64,000 nucleotides of DNA, taken from contig NZ_FYEB01000015.1 in NCBI RefSeq assembly GCF_900187445.1, forward strand, positions 1 through 64,000. The letters are read 5' to 3'. Positions within the stretch are counted from its first letter, which is position 1, and every line of letters starts with the position of its first letter. Made by a program: the position numbers and the translations under genes. Positions 52,650 to 61,833 of this stretch are shown here, in pieces. The DNA is from Pseudomonas sp. Irchel s3b2. GTDB lineage: Bacteria; Pseudomonadota; Gammaproteobacteria; Pseudomonadales; Pseudomonadaceae. The notes under the pieces were generated by a model. That model did no database searches, was not told the DNA's origin, and saw only the letters and a program-made list of their open reading frames with translations.

Positions 52650-54095
52650 ATGCAATGGGAAGTCGTGATCGGGCTGGAGATTCATACCCAGCTCACCACC
52701 CGGTCGAAAATCTTTTCCGGTAGTTCCACCACCTTCGGTTCCGAGCCGAACACCCAGGCCAGCCTGGTTGACCTGGGCATGCCCGGCGTATTGCCGGTGC
52801 TGAACCAGGAAGCGGTGCGCATGGCGGTGATGTTCGGTCTGGCCATCGATGCCGAGATCGGCCAGCACAACGTGTTCGCCCGTAAAAACTATTTCTACCC
52901 GGACCTGCCCAAGGGCTACCAGATCAGCCAGATGGAATTGCCGATCGTCGGCAAGGGTCACCTGGATATCGCGCTGGAAGACGGCACGGTCAAACGCGTC
53001 GGCATTACCCGTGCGCACCTGGAAGAAGACGCCGGTAAAAGCCTGCACGAAGAATTCAGCGGCGCCACCGGCATTGACCTGAACCGCGCAGGCACACCGT
53101 TGCTGGAAATCGTTTCCGAGCCGGACATGCGCAGCGCCAAGGAAGCCGTGGCTTACGTCAAGGCTGTCCACGCGCTGGTGCGTTACTTGGGCATCTGCGA
53201 CGGCAACATGGCCGAAGGCTCGCTGCGTTGCGACTGCAACGTGTCGATCCGTCCGAAAGGCCAAGCTGAGTTCGGCACGCGCTGCGAGATCAAGAACGTC
53301 AACTCGTTCCGCTTCATCGAGAAAGCGATCAACAGCGAAGTGCAGCGTCAGATCGAGTTGATCGAAGACGGCGGCAAGGTGATCCAACAGACCCGTCTGT
53401 ACGATCCGAACAAGGACGAAACCCGTCCGATGCGCAGCAAAGAGGAAGCCAACGACTACCGTTACTTCCCCGACCCGGACCTGCTGCCGGTAGTCATCGA
53501 GGATTCGTTCCTCGACGACGTGCGCGCCACCCTGCCGGAACTGCCACCGCAGAAACGCGAGCGCTTCCAGGACCAGTTCGGTCTGTCGGTCTACGACGCC
53601 AGCGTCCTGGCCACCAGCCGCGAGCAAGCCGATTACTTCGAGAAAGTCGTGAACATCAGCGGCGACGCCAAACTGGCGGCCAACTGGGTGATGGTTGAAC
53701 TGGGCAGCCTGTTGAACAAGCAAGGCCTGGACATCGAACAGTCGCCGGTTTCGGCCGAGCAACTGGGCGGCATGCTGTTGCGCATCAAGGACAACACCAT
53801 CTCCGGCAAGATCGCCAAAGTGGTCTTTGAAGCGATGGCCAATGGCGAAGGCAGTGCGGACGAGATCATCGACAAGCGCGGCCTCAAGCAAGTGACCGAC
53901 ACCGGCGCGATCTCGGCGGTGCTGGATGAAATGCTCGCGGCCAACGCCGAGCAGGTCGAACAATACCGCGCGGCAGACGAAGCCAAACGCGGCAAGATGT
54001 TCGGCTTCTTCGTCGGCCAGGCCATGAAAGCCTCCAAAGGCAAGGCGAACCCGCAACAGGTCAACGAACTGCTCAAAAGCAAGCTCGAAGGCTGA
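52650..54095 (+). CDS. gatB: Aspartyl/glutamyl-tRNA amidotransferase subunit B
   Basis: A 481-residue kinase-like subunit that activates the tRNA-bound side chain. VIGLEIHTQLTTRSKIFSGS, NYFYPDLPKGYQISQ and the tail YqeY-like domain are clear. It closes gatCAB. A hairpin at 54100-54130 follows. Confidence 0.97.
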   Translation: MQWEVVIGLEIHTQLTTRSKIFSGSSTTFGSEPNTQASLVDLGMPGVLPVLNQEAVRMAVMFGLAIDAEIGQHNVFARKNYFYPDLPKGYQISQMELPIVGKGHLDIALEDGTVKRVGITRAHLEEDAGKSLHEEFSGATGIDLNRAGTPLLEIVSEPDMRSAKEAVAYVKAVHALVRYLGICDGNMAEGSLRCDCNVSIRPKGQAEFGTRCEIKNVNSFRFIEKAINSEVQRQIELIEDGGKVIQQTRLYDPNKDETRPMRSKEEANDYRYFPDPDLLPVVIEDSFLDDVRATLPELPPQKRERFQDQFGLSVYDASVLATSREQADYFEKVVNISGDAKLAANWVMVELGSLLNKQGLDIEQSPVSAEQLGGMLLRIKDNTISGKIAKVVFEAMANGEGSADEIIDKRGLKQVTDTGAISAVLDEMLAANAEQVEQYRAADEAKRGKMFGFFVGQAMKASKGKANPQQVNELLKSKLEG

Positions 54096-54099
54096 TGAG

Positions 54100-54130
54100 A
54101 ATGGAGCCAGTTCTAAATATTGGCTCCATT
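54100..54130 (+). terminator. Hairpin after gatB, possible terminator
   Basis: AATGGAGCCA and TGGCTCCATT form a perfect 10-bp stem directly after gatB, but no T run follows. It abuts a REP pair. Confidence 0.55.
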
Positions 54131-54133
54131 CCC

Positions 54134-54222
54134 TGTGGGAGCGGGCTTGCTCGCGAAAGCGGTTCGGCACTCAACACAAGGTTGACTGTCAGAATGCATT
54201 CGCGAGCAAGCCCGCTCCCACA
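54134..54222. repeat. REP pair, GTGGGAGCGGGCTTGCTCGCG subtype
   Basis: TGTGGGAGCGGGCTTGCTCG and its inverse CGAGCAAGCCCGCTCCCACA bracket about 50 bp. It is a different subtype from the GAGCGAGGCTTGCCC elements. It lies between gatB and the RlpA-like gene. Confidence 0.9.
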
Positions 54223-54243
54223 TTTGTTTCGGGAATACCTTTT

Positions 54244-54618
54244 ATGAAGCGTCTGCTCAGTGCCTGCGCCCTGCTCTCTCTGCTGGCCGGTTGTGCCAGT
54301 ACGGATACCGTCGATCCACACGGCTACGACAAGACCGGCGTAGCTTCGTATTACGGCGCCAAACACCATGGCAAACGCACCGCCAGTGGCGAGCGTTTCA
54401 ACCAGCACGGCCTGACCGCCGCCCATCGCCAGTTGCCGTTCGGCACCCGGGTGAAGCTCACCAACCTGAAAAACGACAAGTCCTGCGTGGTGCGCATCAA
54501 CGATCGCGGGCCATACTCTCGTGGGCGCCTGATCGACGTGTCACGTGAAGCGGCCGAACAGTTGGGCATGCTGCGCAGTGGCACCGCGAAGGTTCGCGTG
54601 CAAGCCCTCGACGACTGA
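54244..54618 (+). CDS. RlpA-like septal-ring lipoprotein, DPBB domain only
   Basis: A 124-residue predicted lipoprotein. The lipobox is LLAGC near residue 17. The double-psi beta-barrel of RlpA follows (GVASYYGAKHHGKRTASGER, RINDRGPYSRGRLIDVS). The SPOR domain of full-length RlpA is absent, so it is a short paralogue of the lytic transglycosylase. The invariant Asp of the DRGP motif is kept. Confidence 0.88.
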   Translation: MKRLLSACALLSLLAGCASTDTVDPHGYDKTGVASYYGAKHHGKRTASGERFNQHGLTAAHRQLPFGTRVKLTNLKNDKSCVVRINDRGPYSRGRLIDVSREAAEQLGMLRSGTAKVRVQALDD

Positions 54619-54668
54619 TTGACGGAGCGCTGACTATTTTCGGACTTGCCGATTTACCCCTGATCAGC

Positions 54669-55730
54669 GTGATTGAATTGCTCTGCGGTCTGTTTTTACT
54701 GATCGCCGGCGCCGAACTGATGGTGCGCGCCGCCGTGCGCCTGGCCGCGCGACTGCAGGTGCGGCCGCTGATTATCGGCCTGACCATCGTGGCCCTCGGC
54801 AGCAGCGCACCGCAGATGGCGGTCAGCCTGCAAGCCACCCTGGCGCAAAACGTCGACATCGCCGTTGGCAGCGTGATCGGCAGCAGCATCTTCAACATCC
54901 TCGTCACCCTCGGGCTCTCGGCGCTGATAATTCCGCTGCGGGTTTCGCGGCAATTGGTGCGCCTGGATATTCCACTGATGATCGGCGCCAGCCTGCTGGT
55001 GTTCGTACTGGCGTGGAACGAAGAACTGAACCGCACAGATGGCATTATTTTGCTGGGCGCGCTGGTGCTGTACCTGGGTTTGCTGCTGCGCCAGTCGCGA
55101 CACTCGGCCCGTCCGCCATCGGGGGCGCATGAAGCGCCACAGGCACCGTGGTTCAGCAGCCTGCTGATGATTATTGCCGGGCTGGTGATGCTGGTGTTCG
55201 CCGGGCACTTGCTGCTTGGCGCCGCAGTAGCGGTCGCGACCGACCTGGGGTTGTCTGAGCGGATCATCGGCCTGACCATCGTCGCCGTCAGCACGTCCCT
55301 GCCGGAGTTGGCCACTTCTTTGATCGCTGCGTTGCGCGGTCAGCGAGACATCGCGGTGGGCAACGTGATCGGCAGCAACCTGTTCAACCTCTTGGGCGTG
55401 CTGGGCTTCACCGCGTTGATCGCGCCATCGCCGCTGTCGGTGTCGCCCAACGCCCTGGATTTCGACTTGCCGGTGATGCTCGGCGTCGCGGTGCTGTGCC
55501 TGCCGGTGTTTTATTCCGGTTACCGGGTGACCCGCGCCGAAGGTCTGCTGTTTTTGGGTTTGTATCTGGCTTACGGTCTGCACGTGGTGTCGTTCACTAC
55601 CGGCATGCCGCTGGCCGGCAAGCTTGAACACCTGATGCTGTTTTTTGTCCTGCCGGCGCTGATGGCGTTTTTGCTGTTCACGTCGCTGCGCGCCTGGCGT
55701 CGCCAACACCACAAGAGGGAATTGCCATGA
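54669..55730 (+). CDS. Calcium/sodium antiporter, CaCA family
   Basis: About 353 residues, two repeats of five helices. The two alpha-repeats show IVALGSSAPQMAVSLQATLA and IVAVSTSLPELATSLIAALR with GNVIGSNLFN and GSVIGSSIFN. It resembles YrbG. The GTG at 54669 has no clear ribosome-binding site, and an in-frame open stretch extends some 27 bases upstream without an ATG, so the start is uncertain. Confidence 0.88.
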   Translation: MIELLCGLFLLIAGAELMVRAAVRLAARLQVRPLIIGLTIVALGSSAPQMAVSLQATLAQNVDIAVGSVIGSSIFNILVTLGLSALIIPLRVSRQLVRLDIPLMIGASLLVFVLAWNEELNRTDGIILLGALVLYLGLLLRQSRHSARPPSGAHEAPQAPWFSSLLMIIAGLVMLVFAGHLLLGAAVAVATDLGLSERIIGLTIVAVSTSLPELATSLIAALRGQRDIAVGNVIGSNLFNLLGVLGFTALIAPSPLSVSPNALDFDLPVMLGVAVLCLPVFYSGYRVTRAEGLLFLGLYLAYGLHVVSFTTGMPLAGKLEHLMLFFVLPALMAFLLFTSLRAWRRQHHKRELP

Positions 55731-56107
55731 GCACTGATAAAAAGGCTGGGGTTGAAGTCCGTCGCCAAGTGATGGGCGACGCTTTCGTCGACCGCGCTTT
55801 GGGCAACGCCACCGAGTTCACCCAGCCACTGCAAGACTTCGTCAACGAACACGCCTGGGGGGGTGTGTGGAACCGTGAAGGTCTGCCGCTGAAAACCCGC
55901 AGCCTGATCACCCTCGCCGCGCTGACCGCGTTGAAGTGCCCGCAAGAATTGAAAGGTCACGTGCGCGGAGCGCTGAACAACGGCTGCACCGTGGAAGAGA
56001 TTCGCGAGGCGCTGCTGCATTGCGCGGTGTATGCGGGAGTGCCGGCGGCGATCGATGCGTTTCGGGCGGCGCAGGAAGTGATTGATAGCTACCAGAAGCC
56101 GGAGTAG
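55727..56107 (+). CDS. Carboxymuconolactone decarboxylase family protein
   Basis: A 126-residue protein. KTRSLITLAALTALKCPQEL, HVRGALNNGCTVEEIREALL and CAVYAGVPAAIDAFR are typical of PcaC-like proteins. No pca genes lie nearby, so the role may be peroxidase-like or decarboxylation of another lactone. The start overlaps the antiporter stop by 4 bp (ATGA). Confidence 0.88.
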   Translation: MSTDKKAGVEVRRQVMGDAFVDRALGNATEFTQPLQDFVNEHAWGGVWNREGLPLKTRSLITLAALTALKCPQELKGHVRGALNNGCTVEEIREALLHCAVYAGVPAAIDAFRAAQEVIDSYQKPE

Positions 56108-56120
56108 GCAAATCGATCGC

Positions 56121-56229
56121 CTTCGCGGGCAAGCCTCGCTCCTACGGTGTTGTGTCGTTTGCGAAATTTGCACACGACAAAAAATCCTGTAGGAGCGAGC
56201 GGTGCGGCGATCCGACTTGCCCGCGAATG
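56121..56229. repeat. REP pair with a 16-nt insert in one arm
   Basis: CTTCGCGGGCAAGCCTCGCT at the left and TGTAGGAGCGAG...CTTGCCCGCGAA at the right. The right arm carries an extra GGTGCGGCGATCCGAC, so the arms are unequal. Confidence 0.85.
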
Positions 56230-56257
56230 GCCATAAAGAACACTACAAATTCCGAAA

Positions 56258-57199
56258 TTAAATCCACCCACCCCACTGCAACAAAAAGATCCCGACGTTG
56301 GTGGTGATCGCCGCCATCAGCGTGGTAATCACAATGATCGCTGCCGCCAGTTCATGATTGCCATTAGCCTGCCGGGCCATGACGAAACTGGCCGCGGCAG
56401 TCGGGCTGCCGAAGTACAGAAACAGAATCCCCAACTCCGCCCCGCGAAAGCCCCAGAGCCAGGCGCCAAGCGTCGCCAGCACCGGCAGGCCGATCATTTT
56501 CAGCAGACTCGAACTCAACGCCATCGTGCCGCTTTTGCGCATCGCCGCCAGCGACAACGTGCCACCGATGCAGATCAGTGCCAACGGCAAAGTGGTTTGT
56601 GCCAGGTACTGGCCGGACGTTTCCAGCCATCCCGGCAGCCCGATCTTGAACCAGGCAAACGGCGCCGCCGCAAACACACTGATGATCAACGGATTGACCA
56701 TCACGCTTTTGCATATGCTCCACGGATCAGATTTGATCACCGGACTGTAGACCGCCAGTACGATGGTCGAAAGCGTGTTGTAGAACAGGATCACCAGTGC
56801 CGCGAGAATCGCCCCAAGGGAAATCCCGTAGTCGCCATACATGCTCGCCGCCAATGCCAGACCGATAACACCGTTGTTGCCGCGAAACGCGCCTTGGGTA
56901 TAGATACCTCGGTCTTCCCGCGGGCATTTCCAGATTGCCCAACCCCAGGCAATCGCAAAGCACGCCAGGGTCGCGACCGAGAAGTAGATCAGCAGCGCCG
57001 GTTGCAGCGCGGCATGCAGGTCGGCATGCAAGATACCCAGAAACAGCAACGCCGGCATGGTGACGTTGAACACCAGGGCTGACGCGGTATGAATGAAATT
57101 GTCGTTGATCCAGTCGATGCGCTTGAGCAGCGCCCCCAGAAACAGCATGGCAAACACCGGCGCGGTGATGTTCAGGGTTTCGAGGAAGATAGCCAGCAT
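56258..57199 (-). CDS. AEC family transporter (auxin-efflux-like)
   Basis: A 313-residue membrane protein with about ten helices. FAMLFLGALLKRIDWIND, NVTMPALLF and GNNGVIGLALAASMYGDYG are typical. Members move organic acids such as malate or malonate. It lies next to the hexarate cluster, so a sugar acid or its product is possible, but this is only a guess. Confidence 0.85.
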   Translation of the reverse strand: MLAIFLETLNITAPVFAMLFLGALLKRIDWINDNFIHTASALVFNVTMPALLFLGILHADLHAALQPALLIYFSVATLACFAIAWGWAIWKCPREDRGIYTQGAFRGNNGVIGLALAASMYGDYGISLGAILAALVILFYNTLSTIVLAVYSPVIKSDPWSICKSVMVNPLIISVFAAAPFAWFKIGLPGWLETSGQYLAQTTLPLALICIGGTLSLAAMRKSGTMALSSSLLKMIGLPVLATLGAWLWGFRGAELGILFLYFGSPTAAASFVMARQANGNHELAAAIIVITTLMAAITTNVGIFLLQWGGWI

Positions 57200-57259
57200 G
57201 CCGGGGGGGAACCTTGGGTGAGTGTCGTTAGGGGGCTAATGATAAGCCACTTTCACCCG

Positions 57260-57290
57260 GATCGTTCCCACGCTCTGCGTGGGAACGATC
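57260..57290. repeat. Short palindromic repeat GATCGTTCCCACGC class
   Basis: GATCGTTCCCACGCTCTGCG with its inverse gives a perfect hairpin between the AEC transporter and garD. Confidence 0.85.
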
Positions 57291-57298
57291 ACTCGGTC

Positions 57299-58852
57299 TC
57301 AGGTAATCGGCGCCGGGTTGAACAAGGTGATGTCGTTATGCAGCTTATGCTGCTCCGCCCACGTCTGTTTCTTGCCGCTGGCCACGTCCAGGTAGTAGTG
57401 GAACAACTCCCAGCCAAGGTCTTCAATCGACGCCCGCCCGGTGGCAATCCTCCCGGCATCGATGTCGATCAAATCCGGCCAGCGTTGCGCCAGTTCTGTG
57501 CGGGTCGACACCTTCACCACCGGCGCCATCGCCAACCCATAAGGCGTACCCCGCCCGGTGGTGAACACATGCAGGTTCATCCCAGCCGCCAACTGCAACG
57601 TCCCGCAGACAAAATCACTGGCCGGGGTTGCGCAGAAAATCAGCCCTTTGCGCTTGAAGCGCTCCCCAGGGCCAAGCACCCCATTGATCGCGCTGCTGCC
57701 GGATTTGACGATCGAGCCCAGGGACTTCTCGACAATGTTCGACAACCCGCCCTTCTTGTTCCCTGGAGTGGTGTTGGCACTGCGATCCGCTTCGCCCTTG
57801 GCCAGGTAACGGTCGTACCAGTCCATTTCCCGCACCAGTTCCTGAGCAACTTCCTCAGTTTCGGCGCGGGACGTCAGCAGATAAATCGCATCGCGCACCT
57901 CAGTGACTTCGGAAAACATCACCGTCGCCCCCGCCCGCAGCAACAGATCCGAGGCATAGCCAAGCGCCGGATTGGCAGTGATGCCAGAGAACGCATCGCT
58001 GCCGCCGCACTGCATACCGAGGATCAGCTCGGACGCCGGCACAGTTTCCCGACGACGCAGATCGAGCTTCTTCAAACGAGTCTCGGCCAGCGCCATGATC
58101 TGCTCGATCATCTCGGTGAAACCGTGGCCGGAATCCTGCAAGCGGTACAGCCACGGCTCGCTGAGATCGACCGAACTGTCGTTCTCGTGCATCACCTGCC
58201 CGGCCTGCAATTTCTCGCAGCCCAGGCTGATCACCAGCGCCTCGCCACCCAGGTTCGGGTTGCGCGCCAGATTGCGCACGGTGCGGATAGGGATGTACGC
58301 GTCGGTGGCGGTGATCGCCACGCCGCAACCATAACTATGAGTCAGCGCCACCACATCGTCGACGTTCGGGTACTTGGGCAGCAACTCGTCCTTGATGCGT
58401 TTCACCGCGTGATCCAACACCCCGGTGACGCACTGCACCGTGGTGGTGATGCCCAGAATATTGCGCGTGCCGACGGTGCCGTCGGCGTTGCGATAACCCT
58501 CGAAGGTGAAGCCTTCCAGCGGTGCCTGCGCGGCCGGCACTTCGGTGGATAGCGGCAGGCTATCCAGCGGCGGCGCGGTCGGCATGCGCAGTTGATCTTC
58601 CTTGACCCAGCTGCCGCGAGGGATCGGCTGCAACGCGTAGCCAATGGTCTGACCGTAACGAATCACCTGGCCGCCCTCTGGGATATCCTCAAGAGTGACC
58701 TTGTGGCTCTGCGGCACGAAATCCACGGTGACCAGGCCATCGGGGAATTCGGTGCCGGCCGGCACGCCCTGATCGTTGACGATGATCACCACATTGTCCC
58801 GCTCGTGCAGGCGGATGTAGCGCGGCGAGTCGGAATGTTCAATCAACTGCAT
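57299..58852 (-). CDS. garD: Galactarate dehydratase
   Basis: A 517-residue enzyme of the UxaA/GarD family that converts galactarate to 5-keto-4-deoxyglucarate. An SAF domain covers about residues 15-90 (HERDNVVIIVNDQGVPAGTE in parts). The catalytic region follows (GYRNADGTVGTRNILGI, HSYGCGVAIT, GCEKLQAGQ, LGMQCGGSDAFSGI). It needs a divalent metal. It lies at the end of the cluster behind the MFS permease gene. Confidence 0.94.
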   Translation of the reverse strand: MQLIEHSDSPRYIRLHERDNVVIIVNDQGVPAGTEFPDGLVTVDFVPQSHKVTLEDIPEGGQVIRYGQTIGYALQPIPRGSWVKEDQLRMPTAPPLDSLPLSTEVPAAQAPLEGFTFEGYRNADGTVGTRNILGITTTVQCVTGVLDHAVKRIKDELLPKYPNVDDVVALTHSYGCGVAITATDAYIPIRTVRNLARNPNLGGEALVISLGCEKLQAGQVMHENDSSVDLSEPWLYRLQDSGHGFTEMIEQIMALAETRLKKLDLRRRETVPASELILGMQCGGSDAFSGITANPALGYASDLLLRAGATVMFSEVTEVRDAIYLLTSRAETEEVAQELVREMDWYDRYLAKGEADRSANTTPGNKKGGLSNIVEKSLGSIVKSGSSAINGVLGPGERFKRKGLIFCATPASDFVCGTLQLAAGMNLHVFTTGRGTPYGLAMAPVVKVSTRTELAQRWPDLIDIDAGRIATGRASIEDLGWELFHYYLDVASGKKQTWAEQHKLHNDITLFNPAPIT

Positions 58853-58863
58853 GACGCCGCTCC

Positions 58864-60231
58864 TCAGGAATGCGCTTCAGATAACTTGTTGCTGGTTTCA
58901 GCGCCGCTGACTGGCGGCTCTTTGAGCACCACACGCTTGATCGGGCCAACGATCACCAGATAGCTGAAGACGGCTACCAGCGCGTTGCAACCGACGAACA
59001 CCAGCGCCCACTTGAACGAGCCGGTGGAGCTGATGATGTAACCGATGACAATCGGCGTGGTGATCGACGCGATGTTGCCGAAGGTGTTGAACAGGCCACC
59101 GCTGAGACCGGCGATCTGTTTCGGCGAGGTATCGGACACCACCGCCCAGCCCAACGCACCCACGCCTTTGCCGAAGAAAGCCAGGGCCATGAAGCCGACT
59201 ACCATCCATTCCACGTCCACGTAATTGCAAGCCACGATGCTACTGGAAACCAGCAGGCCGGCGATGATCGGCGCCTTGCGGGCGAAGGTCAGCGAGTGGC
59301 CTTTGCGCAGCAGGTAATCGGAAATCACCCCGCCGAGCACTCCACCGATAAACCCGCAGATCGCCGGCAGCGAGGCAATGAAACCGGCCTTGAGGATGGT
59401 CATGCCGCGCTCCTGCACCAGGTACACCGGGAACCAGGTCAGGAAGAAGTAAGTGATGCCATTGATGCAGTACTGGCCCAGATACACACCAAGCATCATG
59501 CGGTTGGTCAGCAGTTGGCGGATGTAGTCCCACTTCGGACCGTCGCCCTTTTTGCCTTTGCCTTTGTCCTGGTCCATGTCGACCATGCCGCCGTTGTCGG
59601 CGATGTGCTTGAACTCGGCGTCGTTGATCATCGGGTGTTGGCGCGGGCTGTAGATCACCTTCAGCCAGATGCCCGAGAAGACGATGCCGATCACGCCCAT
59701 GACGATGAACACATGCTGCCAGCCGAAGGAATAAACGATCCAGCCCATCAACGGTGCGAACAACACGGTGGCGAAATATTGCGCCGAGTTGAAGATCGCA
59801 GAGGCGGTACCGCGTTCTGCGGTCGGGAACCAGGCCGCTACGATGCGTGCGTTGCCGGGGAAGGATGGCGCTTCGGCCAGGCCCACCAAAAAGCGCAGCA
59901 TGAACAGCGCAACCACCGCCGTGGACATGCCGAACTCACCGACATAGCCCTGCAGCACGGTGAACAAAGACCAGGTGAAGATGCTCAGGGCGTAGATTTT
60001 TTTCGAACCGAAACGGTCCAGCAGCCAGCCACCGGGAATTTGCCCGGCCACGTAGGCCCAACCGAATGCGGAGAAGATATAACCGAGAGTGACCGCGTCG
60101 ATGCCGAGGTCTTTTTGCAGGCTGGAGCCGGCGATTGCGATGGTGGCCCGGTCGGCGTAGTTGATCGTGGTCACCAGAAACAGCATGAGCAGGATCAAAT
60201 AGCGGACGTGAGTCGGCTTGGTCGATTGCAT
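58864..60231 (-). CDS. MFS permease, glucarate/galactarate type
   Basis: A 455-residue transporter of the ACS family with twelve helices. LLMLFLVTTINYADRATIAI, GWAYVAGQIPGGWLLDRFG and ERGTASAIFNSAQYFATV are characteristic. The genes beside it point to hexarate uptake (GudP-like). It is 11 bp from garD. Confidence 0.92.
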   Translation of the reverse strand: MQSTKPTHVRYLILLMLFLVTTINYADRATIAIAGSSLQKDLGIDAVTLGYIFSAFGWAYVAGQIPGGWLLDRFGSKKIYALSIFTWSLFTVLQGYVGEFGMSTAVVALFMLRFLVGLAEAPSFPGNARIVAAWFPTAERGTASAIFNSAQYFATVLFAPLMGWIVYSFGWQHVFIVMGVIGIVFSGIWLKVIYSPRQHPMINDAEFKHIADNGGMVDMDQDKGKGKKGDGPKWDYIRQLLTNRMMLGVYLGQYCINGITYFFLTWFPVYLVQERGMTILKAGFIASLPAICGFIGGVLGGVISDYLLRKGHSLTFARKAPIIAGLLVSSSIVACNYVDVEWMVVGFMALAFFGKGVGALGWAVVSDTSPKQIAGLSGGLFNTFGNIASITTPIVIGYIISSTGSFKWALVFVGCNALVAVFSYLVIVGPIKRVVLKEPPVSGAETSNKLSEAHS

Positions 60232-60283
60232 TGTAGATGTACTCCCACTGATTATTTTTATGCGCGGGTGAAGTTGTTGTGTT

Positions 60284-60305
60284 GCGGTATCGATGCCGAT
60301 ACCGC
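60284..60305 (-). other. Intercistronic hairpin in the hexarate cluster
   Basis: GCGGTATCG and CGATACCGC form a perfect 9-bp stem around ATGC in the 84-bp gap between the dehydrogenase and the permease genes. It lacks a T run, so mRNA processing or partial attenuation is possible. Confidence 0.5.
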
Positions 60306-60315
60306 GGTGTTCCTG

Positions 60316-61761
60316 TCAGGAGCCGATGTAGCTGGTCTTCACGACCGTGTAGAACTCTTGCGCATAGCGACCTTGCTCACGTGATCCATAGGATGAACCT
60401 TTACGCCCACCGAACGGAACGTGGTAATCCACGCCGGCGGTCGGCAGGTTGACCATCACCATCCCAGCCTGGGAGTGGCGTTTGAAGTGGTTGGCGTACT
60501 TCAGCGACGTGGTGGCGATGCCCGCCGACAGTCCGAACTCGGTGTCGTTGGCCATGGCCAGCGCTGCCTCGTAATCGGCCACGCGAACGATGTTGGCCAC
60601 CGGGCCGAAGATCTCTTCGCGGCTGATGCGCATCGCAGCTTCGCTGTCGGCAAACAGCGTCGGGGCGAGGAAGTAGCCTTCGGTGTCGCATGTCACCAAA
60701 CCACCGCCATTGACCAGACGCGCACCTTCGGACTGGCCGATATCGATGTACTTCAAGTCTTGTTCAAGCTGAGCCTGCGAGACGACCGGACCGATATCGG
60801 TGCCGGTTTTCAGCGCGTGACCGACCTTGATTGACTTCATGCGCTCGGCCATGGCTTCGACGAATTTGTCGTGAATCCCGGCGGTGACGATGAAGCGGCT
60901 AGACGCGGTGCAACGTTGGCCGGTGGAGTAGAACGCGCTCTGTACCGACAGTTCGACCGCTTGCTTGAGATCGGCGTCATCGAGAATGATCTGCGGGTTC
61001 TTGCCGCCCATTTCCAGCTGAACCTTGGCTTGGCGCGAGACGCAGCTGACAGCGATCTGACGACCCACACCCACGGAACCGGTGAAGCTGATGCCGTCGA
61101 CTTTCGGGCTCTGCACCAGCGCATCGCCAACCACGCGACCGCTGCCCATCACCAGGTTGAACACGCCGGCCGGGAAGCCTGCGCGGGAGATGATTTCTGC
61201 CAGCGCCCAGGCGCAGCCCGGCACCAGATCAGCTGGTTTCAGCACGACGCAGTTGCCGTAGGCCAGGGCCGGGGCGATTTTCCACGCCGGGATCGCAATC
61301 GGGAAGTTCCACGGGGTGATCAGGCCGACCACTCCGAGGGCTTCGCGAGTGACTTCGACGTGGACGCCCGGACGCACCGACGGCAAGTAGTCGCCAGACA
61401 GGCGCAGGCATTCACCGGCAAAGAACTTGAAGATATTACCGGCGCGAGTCACTTCGCCGATGGCTTCTGGCAGGGTCTTGCCCTCTTCCCGGGCCAGCAA
61501 AGTGCCTAACTCTTCGCGACGGGCGAGGATCTCGCTGCCGACTTTATCCAGTGAATCGTGGCGAGCCTGAATACCCGAAGTGGACCAGGCCGGGAACGCG
61601 GCGCGAGCGGCGTCGATGGCGGCGTGGACCTGAGCCAGGTAGGCCTTGGCGTATTCGCCGATGGTATCGGTCAGCTCGGACGGATTGATGTTGGCGCAGT
61701 AATCACTGCCCGCCACCCATTCGCCGTTGATGTAGTTATCGAAACGCTTTGAATCAGCCAC
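60316..61761 (-). CDS. 2,5-dioxovalerate (2-oxoglutarate semialdehyde) dehydrogenase
   Basis: A 481-residue aldehyde dehydrogenase. TPWNFPIAIPAWKIAPALAY and the catalytic Glu in LEMGGKNPQIILDDADL, with Cys in STGQRCTASSRFIV, are present. The cluster suggests it oxidises 2-oxoglutarate semialdehyde, made by KdgD, to 2-oxoglutarate. Cofactor use is unknown. Confidence 0.92.
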   Translation of the reverse strand: MADSKRFDNYINGEWVAGSDYCANINPSELTDTIGEYAKAYLAQVHAAIDAARAAFPAWSTSGIQARHDSLDKVGSEILARREELGTLLAREEGKTLPEAIGEVTRAGNIFKFFAGECLRLSGDYLPSVRPGVHVEVTREALGVVGLITPWNFPIAIPAWKIAPALAYGNCVVLKPADLVPGCAWALAEIISRAGFPAGVFNLVMGSGRVVGDALVQSPKVDGISFTGSVGVGRQIAVSCVSRQAKVQLEMGGKNPQIILDDADLKQAVELSVQSAFYSTGQRCTASSRFIVTAGIHDKFVEAMAERMKSIKVGHALKTGTDIGPVVSQAQLEQDLKYIDIGQSEGARLVNGGGLVTCDTEGYFLAPTLFADSEAAMRISREEIFGPVANIVRVADYEAALAMANDTEFGLSAGIATTSLKYANHFKRHSQAGMVMVNLPTAGVDYHVPFGGRKGSSYGSREQGRYAQEFYTVVKTSYIGS

Positions 61762-61833
61762 GGGCTGCCCCTTTTAAAAGAAGTCCTCACACAAAAAGCC
61801 ACTAATTGCTCAGCGGCCTTGTTTAATCGGTTG

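Noticed and set aside
51161..54170. Long minus-strand open frames opposite gatA and gatB
   Set aside because: They mirror the gat genes and show no motif.
55727..56107. pcaC of the protocatechuate pathway
   Set aside because: No other pca gene is present, and many family members have other roles, so only the family name is given.
57299..58852. Altronate dehydratase (uxaA)
   Set aside because: Length, SAF-domain opening and neighbours kdgD and semialdehyde dehydrogenase fit galactarate dehydratase; no uronate isomerase genes are nearby.
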